From the NCBI GenBank assembly GCA_027623995.1, contig JAQBUF010000008.1, positions 1-64,000 on the forward strand: a stretch of DNA of 64,000 nucleotides, written 5' to 3'. A program made the translations under genes and the position numbers. Origin of the DNA: Nitrospirota bacterium. Its GTDB lineage: Bacteria > Nitrospirota > Nitrospiria > Nitrospirales > UBA8639. This document shows, piece after piece, positions 20,012 to 29,699 of the stretch. Under the pieces are notes generated by a model, which was given only the letters and a program-made list of their open reading frames with translations, searched no databases and was not told the origin of the DNA. The first letter of the stretch is position 1; each line of letters starts with the position of its first letter.

Positions 20012-21700
20012 ATGAGGCACTTAGGTATGAGTGTGTTCCAGGAATCTATGCTAAATCGAGTCGCTCTGTGTTCGATCACGTTACTGTTGTGGGGGGCCTC
20101 TTTGGGATTAGCCCAATCGAACTCCTTAACTAAGCCTTCACAGCTAAACACATCGACCCAATCCAGCACGTCAAACCTTGGAGAGACTGGGCTAAATCAT
20201 TTTGTGAGTACCGAATCCCCCCAAGTGTCTGACCCCAATATGATAGCTACTAAGTCTTTGTTGGATACAACGGATACCGATTTGTTTAAGAGCACAATTT
20301 CTGTTCCTCGTGAAAGTGCTGAGGCTATAGATGACAAGATGCTTCCGGCTAACCCTCAGCTTAATCAAAGCCAAGCCTCCGGTGTATTGAGAGAGGTCTT
20401 ACTTCACAAGGTTTCTTCCGCCTCGTCGTTGGAATTGGATAACATTTCCAATGGTACAGGCTTGGGCTTGCCCCAACTTCCTCTTTCAAATATCAAAGAC
20501 GGCTCTGCCCAAAAGATCTGGCGCTATGGGAAGCTTTTCGCGACGTCTTCCAGTGAGGTTGAGCCTGAACCCGAAATGCCCTATGGGGAAGTTTCTCTCA
20601 TTCTGAATCCCTCCGTCGAACGTAAAATTCGATATTTCCAAACGGTGATTCCAGATCGTTTTCAAGAATGGCTCGATCGGTTTCAGAAGTATAAGCCTGT
20701 GGTAGAACAAATTTTTGCTGAACTTGGGTTGCCTCAAGAATTGGTGTATTTGTCGATAATCGAAAGTGGGTTTAATCCAAGAGCGTATTCTCGTGCACGG
20801 GCAGCCGGTCCTTGGCAATTTATGAAAGGCACTGGAAGTGCCTATGGGCTTCGAGTCAATTGGTATCTTGATGAGCGGCGTGATCCCATTAAATCTTCGG
20901 TCGCTGCGGCTCAACATTTACGTGACTTATATGACCGATTTGGAACATGGCCTTTGGCGTTGGCTGCCTATAATGCGGGGACAGGGAAAATTTCGCGTGC
21001 CATAAAAAAAAGCGGAACCCGTGATTATTGGAAAATTCGGCAGACACGGTATATCCGACGAGAGACGCAGGAATATGTGCCAAAATTTATGGCGGCCACA
21101 ATCATTGCCACCAACCCAACCTTATTCGGCTTTCGCGTGGGGAATGACGATTTGCATGCATACGATGAAGTGCTGATGAAAGATACGATTCACTTGCGCG
21201 CGATTGCCAAGAAAACAGGATTGGCGTTCGAAGACCTGAGGCATTTAAACCCTGAATTGCGTCGTAGTATCACTCCGCCCCAGAAAGATGGCTATTTTTT
21301 AAAGGTTCCCGTGGGAATGGGCTCTCATGTGGAAAACATTCTAGAAGAGCTGAAGCAATGGACGCAACCACCGCCTCAGGCAAATTGGTATCCCGTGAGA
21401 TCGGGTGATAGCCTGTCCGTGATTGCCCATCGGTTTAATATGAACGTGGGTAAATTAAAGGGCTTGAATAATTTGTCAGGAAATTTGATCAATGTAGGGC
21501 AACGCTTACGTGTCAGTGAGGGGGCCGAGGTCTCTGAGCCCTCATCAGGGGGAGACGCGAGGTGGTATCGGGTTCGTAGTGGAGATAGCCTATGGACGAT
21601 TGCTAAACAATTTAGTGTGAGTGTTCGGGATCTGAAGGTCTTAAATAATCTGCGTAGCAGTTTAATACAAGCAGGTCGAATGTTGATGGTCAGCCGCTAG
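20012..21700 (+). CDS. MltD-like lytic transglycosylase with two LysM domains
   Basis: The protein cleaves peptidoglycan glycan strands in the periplasm. A signal sequence (LCSITLLLWGASLGLAQ) and a long low-complexity Ser/Thr region precede the SLT domain, where ESGFNPRAYSRARAAGPWQF (about residues 250-270) contains the catalytic Glu and the SRARAAGPWQF motif of family 1D. LAAYNAGTGKI and the RRETQEYVPKFMAA segment follow. Two LysM repeats (WYPVRSGDSLSVIA and WYRVRSGDSLWTIA) close the protein and bind peptidoglycan. The start could also be the ATG at 20027 or 20048. Confidence 0.9.
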   Translation: MRHLGMSVFQESMLNRVALCSITLLLWGASLGLAQSNSLTKPSQLNTSTQSSTSNLGETGLNHFVSTESPQVSDPNMIATKSLLDTTDTDLFKSTISVPRESAEAIDDKMLPANPQLNQSQASGVLREVLLHKVSSASSLELDNISNGTGLGLPQLPLSNIKDGSAQKIWRYGKLFATSSSEVEPEPEMPYGEVSLILNPSVERKIRYFQTVIPDRFQEWLDRFQKYKPVVEQIFAELGLPQELVYLSIIESGFNPRAYSRARAAGPWQFMKGTGSAYGLRVNWYLDERRDPIKSSVAAAQHLRDLYDRFGTWPLALAAYNAGTGKISRAIKKSGTRDYWKIRQTRYIRRETQEYVPKFMAATIIATNPTLFGFRVGNDDLHAYDEVLMKDTIHLRAIAKKTGLAFEDLRHLNPELRRSITPPQKDGYFLKVPVGMGSHVENILEELKQWTQPPPQANWYPVRSGDSLSVIAHRFNMNVGKLKGLNNLSGNLINVGQRLRVSEGAEVSEPSSGGDARWYRVRSGDSLWTIAKQFSVSVRDLKVLNNLRSSLIQAGRMLMVSR

Positions 21701-21721
21701 CCCTGCCAATTAACTCTTCTT

Positions 21722-22507
21722 TTATTTTCCCTGGTCAGTCTGGGTCTTTTTGTCAGTTGCGGTGGAGCTGTCATTTTTGGGCGATTCCTCGGGAGTCTCT
21801 TGAGGAGGTTCAAGCACTCGAATGCGCATCATGGCCTCATTGACATACGGTGAAGCAGGATATTGATCTTGAATGTGCTTGTAATGGGTGAGCGCTTGCG
21901 AAGTATTATTATCTGACTCTTCAAGTTTCGCTAGCTCGAACATGACTTGGTCTTTATTGAGGGCTCCCGGGATGTTCAATACTTGCGTATAGGCGTCTAG
22001 TCCCTTTTGTTTTTGATTATGTAAAATATAGGCGGAACCAAGACGCTGGAATACTAACCCTTGGAGTGTTGGATTGTTTGTGAATGAGGAAACATAATGT
22101 TCATAGGCTTTAATGGCGTCAGGGAAATTTTCTCGTTCGGCATGGGCATTTCCTAGGAAATACCAGGCAAGTTCCGCGCTTGATGACCGAGGATACTCAT
22201 CAAGAATCTGTTGATAGAGGGTCATGGCCTTGTCGAGATTGGATTTACTGGCATCTAAGTCATCTAACGAACGATCTAAGTATAGTTGTGTGGCCTGGCG
22301 TTCTAAGGTGAGTGATTCTTGCTCGCTTTGATTCTGGAGCCAAAATATAGCGCCGATGGCTAGGGCCATTATACAGACCAATAAGGCCACAATTAGAACT
22401 GCGTTGCGGTGTTGTTCAGCAAATAGCCAAATTCGTTCGGTCCTCGACAGAAGTTCTTGATGCTCTGAGGGCGATGGCTGATTGATATCTCGAAGTTTGT
22501 AACTCAT
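21722..22507 (-). CDS. Membrane-anchored TPR protein (YfgM-like)
   Basis: A cytosolic N-terminus of about 38 residues leads to one membrane segment (AVLIVALLVCIMALAIGAIF), then four or five tetratricopeptide repeats such as LYQQILDEYPRSSSAELAWY and FPDAIKAYEHYVSSF. A charged tail ends in EESPKND...TQTDQGK. The layout resembles the YfgM/TPR_21 group involved in envelope protein handling; that function is an analogy only. It is convergent with the transglycosylase gene, their ends only 21 bases apart. Confidence 0.7.
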   Translation of the reverse strand: MSYKLRDINQPSPSEHQELLSRTERIWLFAEQHRNAVLIVALLVCIMALAIGAIFWLQNQSEQESLTLERQATQLYLDRSLDDLDASKSNLDKAMTLYQQILDEYPRSSSAELAWYFLGNAHAERENFPDAIKAYEHYVSSFTNNPTLQGLVFQRLGSAYILHNQKQKGLDAYTQVLNIPGALNKDQVMFELAKLEESDNNTSQALTHYKHIQDQYPASPYVNEAMMRIRVLEPPQETPEESPKNDSSTATDKKTQTDQGK

Positions 22508-22700
22508 AGTTCGTGACTCTAATGTGTGTATTTCTTAGGAATTTGGATGTCGGTTTAAGGCCTTTGGCCTTATACTCACATGAATGGGCCTTGTCAAATC
22601 TATCGCATTCATACCGTTACAAAAAATCACATAAAGAAATTATGCGATAAACAATTGGCTACTTTCAGGAATTTAAAATAAGTTATGAGAGAAGGCTAGG

Positions 22701-22728
22701 TTGACATGGGGCACATGATTGATATAAT
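22701..22728 (+). promoter_or_regulatory. Consensus sigma-70 promoter for tRNA-Val
   Basis: TTGACA at 22701-22706 and TATAAT at 22723-22728, both perfect consensus hexamers with a 16-base spacer, end 29 bases before the tRNA-Val gene. Confidence 0.8.
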
Positions 22729-22757
22729 TCACACACTGTTTTTGAAATTGATTCAAT

Positions 22758-22833
22758 GGGCGGATAGCTCAGTTGGGAGAGCATTGCCCTTACAAGGCAG
22801 AGGTCGCAGGTTCAAACCCTGTTCCGCCTACCA
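22758..22833 (+). tRNA. tRNA-Val (anticodon TAC)
   Basis: A full cloverleaf: 7-bp acceptor stem GGGCGGA/TCCGCCT (first pair G-T), D arm with AGTTGGGA, anticodon stem TTGCC/GGCAG around CTTACAA, T arm GCAGG-TTCAAAC-CCTGT, and an encoded CCA. 76 nucleotides. Confidence 0.95.
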
Positions 22834-22954
22834 TTTTCGTGCCATAGATAAGTACAGAGAGCCTACGGCAAGTTGGCTCAGTGAATTCTTGGATATTTTC
22901 CCAAGAGATGGCTGGGTAAATCGGCTAGAATTAAGGGCTGCGTTTATAGTGTGT

Positions 22955-23031
22955 GGGGCCGTCGTTCAGCTGGTTAGGACGCCAGATTGTCAATCTGGAG
23001 GTCGCGGGTTCAAGTCCCGTCGGCCCCGCCA
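22955..23031 (+). tRNA. tRNA-Asp (anticodon GTC)
   Basis: Acceptor stem GGGGCCG/CGGCCCC, anticodon stem CCAGA/TCTGG around TTGTCAA, T arm GCGGG-TTCAAGT-CCCGT, discriminator G and encoded CCA. 77 nucleotides. It lies 121 bases after tRNA-Val and is probably read from the same promoter. Confidence 0.95.
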
Positions 23032-23118
23032 TACACTTCTCAACCTTGTTTTTCCTAACCCCCTTTCCAAGACTATCGATTTCTTCCCATTTCCCTACAC
23101 GCACAACCGGAGGCTTTG

Positions 23119-23838
23119 ATGTTCTCTAGTAATCCTATGGAAATGCTTGGATCCCTCGGGGCCGTCTCGATCTTCGTGCTTTTCATTCTTTTGGTGTTCT
23201 CTGTCTCCTCGTGGGGAATTATTATTTATAAATGGAGAACGTTTAACGCCATAGACTATGAAGAAGAGCAATTTCTTCAATCCTTTGAACGATCACAATT
23301 TAGCGCTGAAAAATTTGAACATTTGAAAAAGATTGGAACTTCATTCCCGTTGAGCCCAAGTGGATCGGTGTATGTCGGCGTCGCTCGAAAAATTGACCGG
23401 TTATTCGGAGGCCAAGACATCCTTGAGGGAAACCGAGGAAAGCGGTGGCCAGATCGGCAGTATCTTGAAAAGGTTGTACAGTACATCGTTCAGGGGAAAA
23501 TCAATCAACAAGAACGTTACCTTCCATTTTTAGCGACGACAGGAAATATTACGCCGTTTATTGGGCTGTTCGGGACGGTCGTTGGTGTGATCAATGCCTT
23601 CAGTGAGATTGGGGAGCAAGGCTCAGCAAGCATTGCCGCGGTTGCGCCTGGTGTGTCCGAAGCTCTGGTCGCCACAGCTGCTGGTTTATTTGCGGCGATT
23701 CCTGCTGTCGTGGCCTATAATTTCTTTCTCACCAAAATTCGCAAAAGCACCTATCGTGTGGAAGCGTTCAGCATTGAATTTCTCAATGGCCTGGATGAAT
23801 TGGCCAGCGAAGTCAATGAGGCTGAAGTCGTTCGGTGA
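23119..23838 (+). CDS. tolQ: TolQ (MotA/TolQ/ExbB proton channel)
   Basis: TolQ and TolR form the inner-membrane proton channel that powers the Tol envelope system during division. Membrane segments are visible near residues 12-35 ([20 protein letters not shown]), 130-150 ([20 protein letters not shown]) and 168-195 ([20 protein letters not shown]), the last two with the conserved GLFGTV.G and ATA.GL..AIPAV motifs. The ATG at 23119 has CCGGAGG eight bases upstream. The stop overlaps the start of tolR. Confidence 0.9.
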   Translation: MFSSNPMEMLGSLGAVSIFVLFILLVFSVSSWGIIIYKWRTFNAIDYEEEQFLQSFERSQFSAEKFEHLKKIGTSFPLSPSGSVYVGVARKIDRLFGGQDILEGNRGKRWPDRQYLEKVVQYIVQGKINQQERYLPFLATTGNITPFIGLFGTVVGVINAFSEIGEQGSASIAAVAPGVSEALVATAAGLFAAIPAVVAYNFFLTKIRKSTYRVEAFSIEFLNGLDELASEVNEAEVVR

Positions 23839-24269
23839 TGTTTGAATCCCGCCATCGTCGCTTTTTATCGGAGATCAATATTATCCCGCTGGTGGATGTC
23901 GTTCTGGTCTTGCTGGTGATCTTTATGGTGACGGCGCCCATGCTCCATCGAGGTATTGATATCACTCTTCCCCGTACTGCTTCCAATACTATCACTCCAG
24001 ACGAACGCCTCATTATTTCCATTGAAGCTGACGAGGCGATCTATGTAGGAAAGGATCGTGTCACCATTATCAGTTTACGCAAGCGCCTGCATGAGGCGAA
24101 AGCGTTGAATCCGTTGGTGTCCGTGTATCTTCGAGCCGACAGTAAAATTGCCTATGGGCGTATTGTTCAGATTATGGATGAAGTCAAGCGAGTGGGTATT
24201 GAACGATTGGGAATGGTGACGAGCCCCAAAGGGACAACATTGGAAGAAGAATCCGTCAACCTCTCCTAG
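23838..24269 (+). CDS. tolR: TolR (ExbD family)
   Basis: One membrane segment after a short N-terminus: SEINIIPLVDVVLVLLVIFM with the conserved proton-carrying Asp (near residue 19) in PLVDV. The periplasmic domain includes VYVGKDRVTI and a LRADSKIAYGRIVQIMDEVK segment typical of ExbD/TolR. It starts inside the last codon of tolQ (ATGA-type overlap), so the two are translationally coupled. Confidence 0.9.
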   Translation: MFESRHRRFLSEINIIPLVDVVLVLLVIFMVTAPMLHRGIDITLPRTASNTITPDERLIISIEADEAIYVGKDRVTIISLRKRLHEAKALNPLVSVYLRADSKIAYGRIVQIMDEVKRVGIERLGMVTSPKGTTLEEESVNLS

Positions 24270-24296
24270 GTAGGAGACAACGAAGAGTCGTTAGTG

Positions 24297-25799
24297 ATGT
24301 CCTATGCCAGCCATGCAAATCTCGTTACGCTTCAATTGGCTGATTCGTCCGTGCAGGGGGATGGCCGATTTAAATGGATGTTGGCGATTTCCCTTGTTAT
24401 CCATTCGGTGTTGCTTTTGGGTCTCATGACCGTACGATTCGCTCCGTCGATTCAACATCCGCTAGCGTCCTATCGTGTTGATTTGGTGACCCTTCCGGAT
24501 CCTCCAGTTGCTCCGTCAGAAAATTCCCGGATCACACAAAAGGTCGCGAAGGCCCCGCCTCCAGAAAAAGCCAGGACTGCAACACCCGTAATGCCGCCAT
24601 CCTCCCCGAAGGCGGTGGAACCTATTCAGACAGAACGTGTAACCCCATCAATTGTCGATGCCTTGGAAAATATCGCCGTTCCCAAATCGAGAGATATTAC
24701 GCCGATCGTGAACGCGCCGACTGTGACAAAATCGTTAGCTGGACCTGAAAAGACAAATATTGAAACTGCCGAGATTGTGATGCCTGTTGTTCCACAGGCC
24801 CCCAAGTTATCTCCTCGGAAGGCCTCACCACCATTGGCCGTACCAGCCCCTTCGGTTCCAGCGACGAGTTCACTCACGGAAACATTGAAACAGGCCGTCC
24901 AGTCGGTTCCTGTTCCGCAAAAATCGTCCCAATCGAAAGCGCAGACATCTTCATTGGAAAAGGTCACTTCTCTTCCTGTTCAATCTGATGCCATGGATGT
25001 TGCCTCTCCGAAAATTACTACTCCTGGGCAGGCTCCCCAGTTAACAAAAATAATTCCCATGCAATCCTCAAAAAAAGGGGACTTAAAGACTCCTCGTCAA
25101 GATCGAATGTCTGATTCAATGAAGCAAGTCGTGCAATCGGTTGTGGTGTCTGAGGTGCAAAAAACCAAAGTTTCACCTCAAATACCTACTGAGGCTGTAG
25201 CCATTCCTATTTCTCCACCTCAAAACACTTCACAAACACCTCGGGAAAAACTTCAAGGCATGGTTATGCCATCCGAAGCGCCCAACTTGGCAAAACTCGA
25301 CGTGGCGAACGCGCGAAAGTCCTTGCCTGAGAAATTGCTTGAGAATCCTCTGGAAAATAATCAGTCCAATGTGTTGGAACCAAAAATTGCGAAGTTGATT
25401 ATTCCAGACGTTCAAGTTCCTGAGGCACATCATATTCTGTCAAAGCCTACGAAGAGCGGAGTCCAAAATGCGATCACTGCTCTCCAAGTTTCAGGATCTT
25501 CGCCTGAGGGCAATGCATATTGGGGACGAGTCTGGTCAAAAATCGACCGAGAATGGGTGGCCCCTCCGGTTGAGGCTCTGTCAGGAAAACCACTTCAAGT
25601 GGTGGTGGCGTTTCGAATCGAAAGAAATGGAAATGCGAAGAATCTTTCGATCGCACATTCTTCTGGAAATGAGTATTATGATTTAGCCGCGAAACGTGCG
25701 ATATTGGATGCATCGCCACTACCGCAGTTTTCGTCTGATATGCCTGAGTCGCACTACGAGATACAATTTCAATTTACCGTTCACGTGGAATCTAAATAA
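24297..25799 (+). CDS. TolA-like protein with TonB C-terminal domain
   Basis: Residues about 28-50 (WMLAISLVIHSVLLLGLMTV) form the N-terminal anchor with the Ser/His pattern (SLVIHS) that contacts TolQR. A very long Pro/Lys/Thr/Ser-rich periplasmic spacer (about residues 60-395) follows, then a C-terminal TonB/TolA fold (YWGRVWSKIDREWVAPP, VVVAFRIERNGNAKNLSI, AILDASPLPQF). The role is to carry force from TolQR to the outer membrane. The spacer is proline-rich rather than the alanine/lysine helix of enterobacterial TolA. It stands between tolR and tolB. Confidence 0.8.
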   Translation: MSYASHANLVTLQLADSSVQGDGRFKWMLAISLVIHSVLLLGLMTVRFAPSIQHPLASYRVDLVTLPDPPVAPSENSRITQKVAKAPPPEKARTATPVMPPSSPKAVEPIQTERVTPSIVDALENIAVPKSRDITPIVNAPTVTKSLAGPEKTNIETAEIVMPVVPQAPKLSPRKASPPLAVPAPSVPATSSLTETLKQAVQSVPVPQKSSQSKAQTSSLEKVTSLPVQSDAMDVASPKITTPGQAPQLTKIIPMQSSKKGDLKTPRQDRMSDSMKQVVQSVVVSEVQKTKVSPQIPTEAVAIPISPPQNTSQTPREKLQGMVMPSEAPNLAKLDVANARKSLPEKLLENPLENNQSNVLEPKIAKLIIPDVQVPEAHHILSKPTKSGVQNAITALQVSGSSPEGNAYWGRVWSKIDREWVAPPVEALSGKPLQVVVAFRIERNGNAKNLSIAHSSGNEYYDLAAKRAILDASPLPQFSSDMPESHYEIQFQFTVHVESK

Positions 25800-27140
25800 A
25801 TGATGGGCACAAGACGCTGTCTCATACTTTTTATCGGTCTGTTGAGTCTTGGCGGTTTGTCGCTGATTGAGTCAAAGGCTGCCGATGTATTTTTAGAAAC
25901 CAAACGCTCAGATTTTCAAAAGATTCCCATCTGGATCATGGGATTTGGAGATGGCCAAGCGGGCAGTGACTCAGGCAAACCCATTGGTGCTCAGATGGCG
26001 GAAATTCTGAAGGCGGACTTGACGCGCTCTCAAGTGTTTGAGGTGTTGGACGCGCCCATGGCTCCTTCAGTATTCGCCAATTCCCATTGCCAGGCAACGG
26101 AGCCCTTAGCGAAAGCCAAAGAAAGTGGAGCGACGGTAACCACTTGGGGGCGAATTGGACGAAAGAATGGCAAACTCGTGATGGAGGGGTGCGCCTTCGA
26201 TGGTGGCAATGAAAATTTGGACATGGGGAAGCGATATGTGGGTGGGCCGATTACGCTCAAATTGCTTCGTCTCATGGTGCATCTGTGGGCCGATGAATTG
26301 GTGTCACGGTATACCGGGGATCCTGGCATTGCCAGAACGAAAATTGCCTATGTGTCCGAAGATGCCAATGGCAATCGAGATCTATACGTGATGGACTATG
26401 ATGGATTTGGTCCCAAGCGGGTCACGGCGGATCGTCGATTAAGTTTAATGCCAGCCTGGTCTCCCGATCAACGATCTGTGGTGTATACCACTTACAAAAA
26501 AAACAATCAGGAAATCGTCCAGCTTCATTTAGCTTCTGGATCAAAGAAGAGTCTGGTCAAGGCTCAAAGTCTTAATATTACCCCGGCTTTTTCCCCCAAT
26601 GGGGAATTGTTGGCCTTTGCATCGGCAGCTGATGGGAACTCGGATATTTATACCTTGAATGTGAAGACACAAGAGTCGGTCAAGCTGACGTTTGATGCAA
26701 GTGCCGATCTCTCGCCCACCTGGTCTCCCAATGGGCGAGAAATGGCGTTTACCTCGGATCGAGGTGGGCGTCCTCAGATTTACCTGATGAGTGCGGATGG
26801 GTCGAATGTTCGACGTCTAACTTTCAAGGGAGAATATAATGCGGCCCCGGCCTGGTCCCCACGTGGGGATTGGATCGTGTATGTGTGTCAAATGCCAAAA
26901 GTGGGATTCAAGTTATGTCGGATCACCCCTGATGGGCAAAAGCGCGAGCAGATTACCTTTGGGCCTACAGAGGAAATTGATGACTCTCCCTCATGGGCCC
27001 CAGATGGTCGTCACCTCGTCTTTAGTTCGACGAGGGGTGGCAAGAGTCATATTTATATGGTGAATATGGATGGAACCGGGTTGGAACAATTGACCTCTGG
27101 GGGAACGCATCATAGTTCTCCCTCGTGGTCGCCGTTATAA
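25800..27140 (+). CDS. tolB: TolB periplasmic beta-propeller
   Basis: A signal sequence (LILFIGLLSLGGLSL) precedes the TolB N-terminal alpha/beta domain (WIMGFGDGQ, LKADLTRSQVFEVLD) and a six-bladed propeller whose blades repeat PAWSPD, PAFSPNGELLAFAS, PTWSPNGREMAFTSDRGG, PAWSPRGDWIVY and PSWAPDGRHLVFSSTRGG. TolB binds TolA and Pal-type lipoproteins below the outer membrane. The length, 446, is normal. It begins directly after the TolA-like stop (ATGATG at 25800). Confidence 0.9.
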   Translation: MMGTRRCLILFIGLLSLGGLSLIESKAADVFLETKRSDFQKIPIWIMGFGDGQAGSDSGKPIGAQMAEILKADLTRSQVFEVLDAPMAPSVFANSHCQATEPLAKAKESGATVTTWGRIGRKNGKLVMEGCAFDGGNENLDMGKRYVGGPITLKLLRLMVHLWADELVSRYTGDPGIARTKIAYVSEDANGNRDLYVMDYDGFGPKRVTADRRLSLMPAWSPDQRSVVYTTYKKNNQEIVQLHLASGSKKSLVKAQSLNITPAFSPNGELLAFASAADGNSDIYTLNVKTQESVKLTFDASADLSPTWSPNGREMAFTSDRGGRPQIYLMSADGSNVRRLTFKGEYNAAPAWSPRGDWIVYVCQMPKVGFKLCRITPDGQKREQITFGPTEEIDDSPSWAPDGRHLVFSSTRGGKSHIYMVNMDGTGLEQLTSGGTHHSSPSWSPL

Positions 27141-27258
27141 CACTTCTTCTTGTCCTGCCGTTACCAAACTGATCGTATGCTGTGACATCCCTGGAATATG
27201 AAAATCTGGCTTTTGACGATATCCTGCTAGGTTGTGTATGCATGAGGAGACTCCCAAA

Positions 27259-29085
27259 ATGATGAAACGAAATATCCGATCGAGTGCGACGAATATCGTC
27301 AGTTGGCATGTCCCTCTGCGTGGTCTTGTTCCGATGATCCTGATGGGGCTTCTGGTTCTCAGCTTGTCATCCTGTGTCGCTCAACAGGCCGATCTCGTTC
27401 GGTTTCAACAAGAGTTTGAGGCCAAAATAGCCAAACTGGACCAAGAAAAACAAAACTTGCAATCGACCCTGGCTGAGGCTAATCGTGTCATTCAGGAATC
27501 CAAGAATGAGTTGGCGAAACAAAAATCGGAAGTCTCGGGATTAGTTCGGGATCGTGCAAAGTTTAATAGTGAATTGCGGAGCATCAAGGAAGAAAATCTT
27601 ACACAATTAAGCGGCAATTTGGAGTCTGAATCCCATAGATTGCAACGTCTCGAACGTGTTGTTGATGATCTGATGCAGGGAGTCAAATCCCTCGAAGGGG
27701 ATTTGGTGTCACGTGATGAAGCTCGTGCCAAGGAAACCGTGACGCTTCGTGATAATGTTCAAAAAGAATTTGACCTGCAAAGTAAGACCATGAGTGAACA
27801 GATGGCAGGATTTCGTGCATCGTTAGTGGAATTTAAAGATGCCCTTGCCGAGGTTGATACACGGTTAGTGGCCGAGACCAAACGCGCGACAACCGCCGAA
27901 ACCAATATGAAGAATGATGTTGGGGCACAACAAGCCGCCCTGCAAGTCAAACTGGATTCGGACACGAAGACACTCAAGCAGTATTTGGAGCAGGACGTCC
28001 ACACGAGCATCAGTTCGGTGGCCAAGACCTTACAAGAGGTGAATGCGACGCTGGGCACTCAGCTTGATGGCCAAGGTGCGGATCTCAAGGCGCAATCTGC
28101 CGTACTTTCACAGTTAAATACCAAAGTGGGGACGGAACTTGCGGCGTTGAAAAAACAAGATGAAGTGACGCACCAAAATCTAGAAAACTTGACGAAAACG
28201 ATGACACAACTTCGAAGCGGGTTGGATTCCGCTGGTTCCCAACTTGGGGCCAAAATCGATGAGCATGCGCAATCTCTTCAAAAGTCCAGCGGACAATTAA
28301 CGCATTTGGAGAGCCAGTATGCTGCGCTGTCAAAAAAACTGGAGTCGGATACCCAGGCCCTGCGCGGATATTTAGATAAGGATATTCGAGCGAGTTTGCA
28401 ATCCATGGCCAATGCAGTGGAAGCAGAAAAAACCAGAGGAGGAGAATCTTCCAAAAAGCTTGAATCCATGATTCAACAGTTGGAGAAAACCTCCAAAGCG
28501 GATGTGACCCAGATGAAAACGCAGTTGGCTGGGCAGGACCAACATGTCAAAGATTTAAATCAATCGGTGGTGACCATGCGGGGAGTCCTGGATTCAATGG
28601 CCGGGATGTTAGGCAAGCGGAGTGATGATCAAATGCAGGAAATTGGTAAATTGGCTGCACAATTGGATCAAGTGAAACAGGAGCAGTCATCGGGGATCAG
28701 CCAGAAAGATATCAATATGCAAACACTTTCGGCACATTTGAATGAAGTGACCACGAGCGTGCAATCCGTGGTGTCAACCCTGGATCAGGTCAAGACTTCC
28801 TTATCGTCGCGACTTGATCAGCAGGCAGCTCGTTTGGCAGAACAAGAGCAGCGTCTTACTCAGACCACGGGAAGTTCTGTATCCTCTCAAAAGCTGAATG
28901 AAGAATTACAGGGTAATGTTCAACACCTGAATCAATTATCCACAGCGATGGGTCAATTAAAGACGGTGGTCAATAATATTGGAACCACGCTTGGGAAAAA
29001 GGTGGATGAACATGAAGGTAAATTGGCTGGGCTGGCTCAGCAGGTCCAACAACTTCAATCTTCCCGAGGGTCGAAAGCCAAATAG
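27259..29085 (+). CDS. Long coiled-coil lipoprotein in the Tol operon
   Basis: GAGGAGA precedes the ATGATG at 27259. A signal core (MILMGLLVLSLSSC) ends in a lipobox (LSSC), so an acylated envelope protein is likely. The remaining 550 residues are almost entirely heptad-type helix with no aromatic core. Units recur: LDSDTKTLKQYLEQDV and LESDTQALRGYLDKDI lie about 129 residues apart, and LG.K.DEH...L segments recur several times. It occupies the place where Pal is usual between tolB and cpoB, but has no OmpA-like peptidoglycan-binding domain. No named family is recognised. Confidence 0.7.
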   Translation: MMKRNIRSSATNIVSWHVPLRGLVPMILMGLLVLSLSSCVAQQADLVRFQQEFEAKIAKLDQEKQNLQSTLAEANRVIQESKNELAKQKSEVSGLVRDRAKFNSELRSIKEENLTQLSGNLESESHRLQRLERVVDDLMQGVKSLEGDLVSRDEARAKETVTLRDNVQKEFDLQSKTMSEQMAGFRASLVEFKDALAEVDTRLVAETKRATTAETNMKNDVGAQQAALQVKLDSDTKTLKQYLEQDVHTSISSVAKTLQEVNATLGTQLDGQGADLKAQSAVLSQLNTKVGTELAALKKQDEVTHQNLENLTKTMTQLRSGLDSAGSQLGAKIDEHAQSLQKSSGQLTHLESQYAALSKKLESDTQALRGYLDKDIRASLQSMANAVEAEKTRGGESSKKLESMIQQLEKTSKADVTQMKTQLAGQDQHVKDLNQSVVTMRGVLDSMAGMLGKRSDDQMQEIGKLAAQLDQVKQEQSSGISQKDINMQTLSAHLNEVTTSVQSVVSTLDQVKTSLSSRLDQQAARLAEQEQRLTQTTGSSVSSQKLNEELQGNVQHLNQLSTAMGQLKTVVNNIGTTLGKKVDEHEGKLAGLAQQVQQLQSSRGSKAK

Positions 29086-29122
29086 GCTAGGTCAAGGCTG
29101 GGAAAGGTAATAAAGCTCTCAC

Positions 29123-29632
29123 ATGAAAATGGTCTTCAGGCAGGTTGTATGGTTGCTGATTGTGTGTGTGTGTCTACTAGGAATGGGCTCTCTGGTGTTG
29201 GCAAACCAAGGCAAGGTGATGTTGATTCAAGATGCCGCTGCAGTGGCCTCGGGACCAGTGACACCGAGTCAGGCGTTTCATTTTGCGTATCAGGATTATC
29301 TCAAGGGACATTATGATTTGGCACTCACTGAGTTTGAGAAATTTATTTCGGACTTTCCGAAAAGTTCAATGGCTCCAAAAGCCTATTATTATATGGGCGA
29401 ATGTTATGAGGAGCAGAATAATTTGAAAGAGGCGGCTCGTGCCTTGACGACCCTTCTTGAGCAGCACGAAACAAGCCGACAAGTGCCTGCGGCCTTATTT
29501 AAATTAGGTAAGGTGATGGAAAAAGCTGGTCATCCTGAGAAGGCCAAAGCCTATTGGAGCAAGCTGATGAAAGACCATCGTGGGTCTCCTGAGGCGAAAT
29601 TGGCCAAACGCAGTTTCGATCGAATTCCATAA
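29123..29632 (+). CDS. CpoB/YbgF-type TPR protein of the Tol system
   Basis: A signal peptide (LLIVCVCLLGMGSLVLA) is followed by three tetratricopeptide repeats: AFHFAYQDYLKGHYDLALTE, YYYMGECYEEQNNLKEAARA and ALFKLGKVMEKAGHPEKAKA. These match the C-terminal TPR part of YbgF/CpoB, which links Tol energy to peptidoglycan synthesis. At 169 residues it lacks the N-terminal trimerising coiled coil, which may be supplied by the neighbouring coiled-coil lipoprotein. That split is inference. Confidence 0.8.
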   Translation: MKMVFRQVVWLLIVCVCLLGMGSLVLANQGKVMLIQDAAAVASGPVTPSQAFHFAYQDYLKGHYDLALTEFEKFISDFPKSSMAPKAYYYMGECYEEQNNLKEAARALTTLLEQHETSRQVPAALFKLGKVMEKAGHPEKAKAYWSKLMKDHRGSPEAKLAKRSFDRIP

Positions 29633-29699
29633 CCCCCTTTCCAAGCGCTCCCCTCTTTTATTACCATAGGCTGTTCCGTTGGCCTGATTCAGGATCTCT

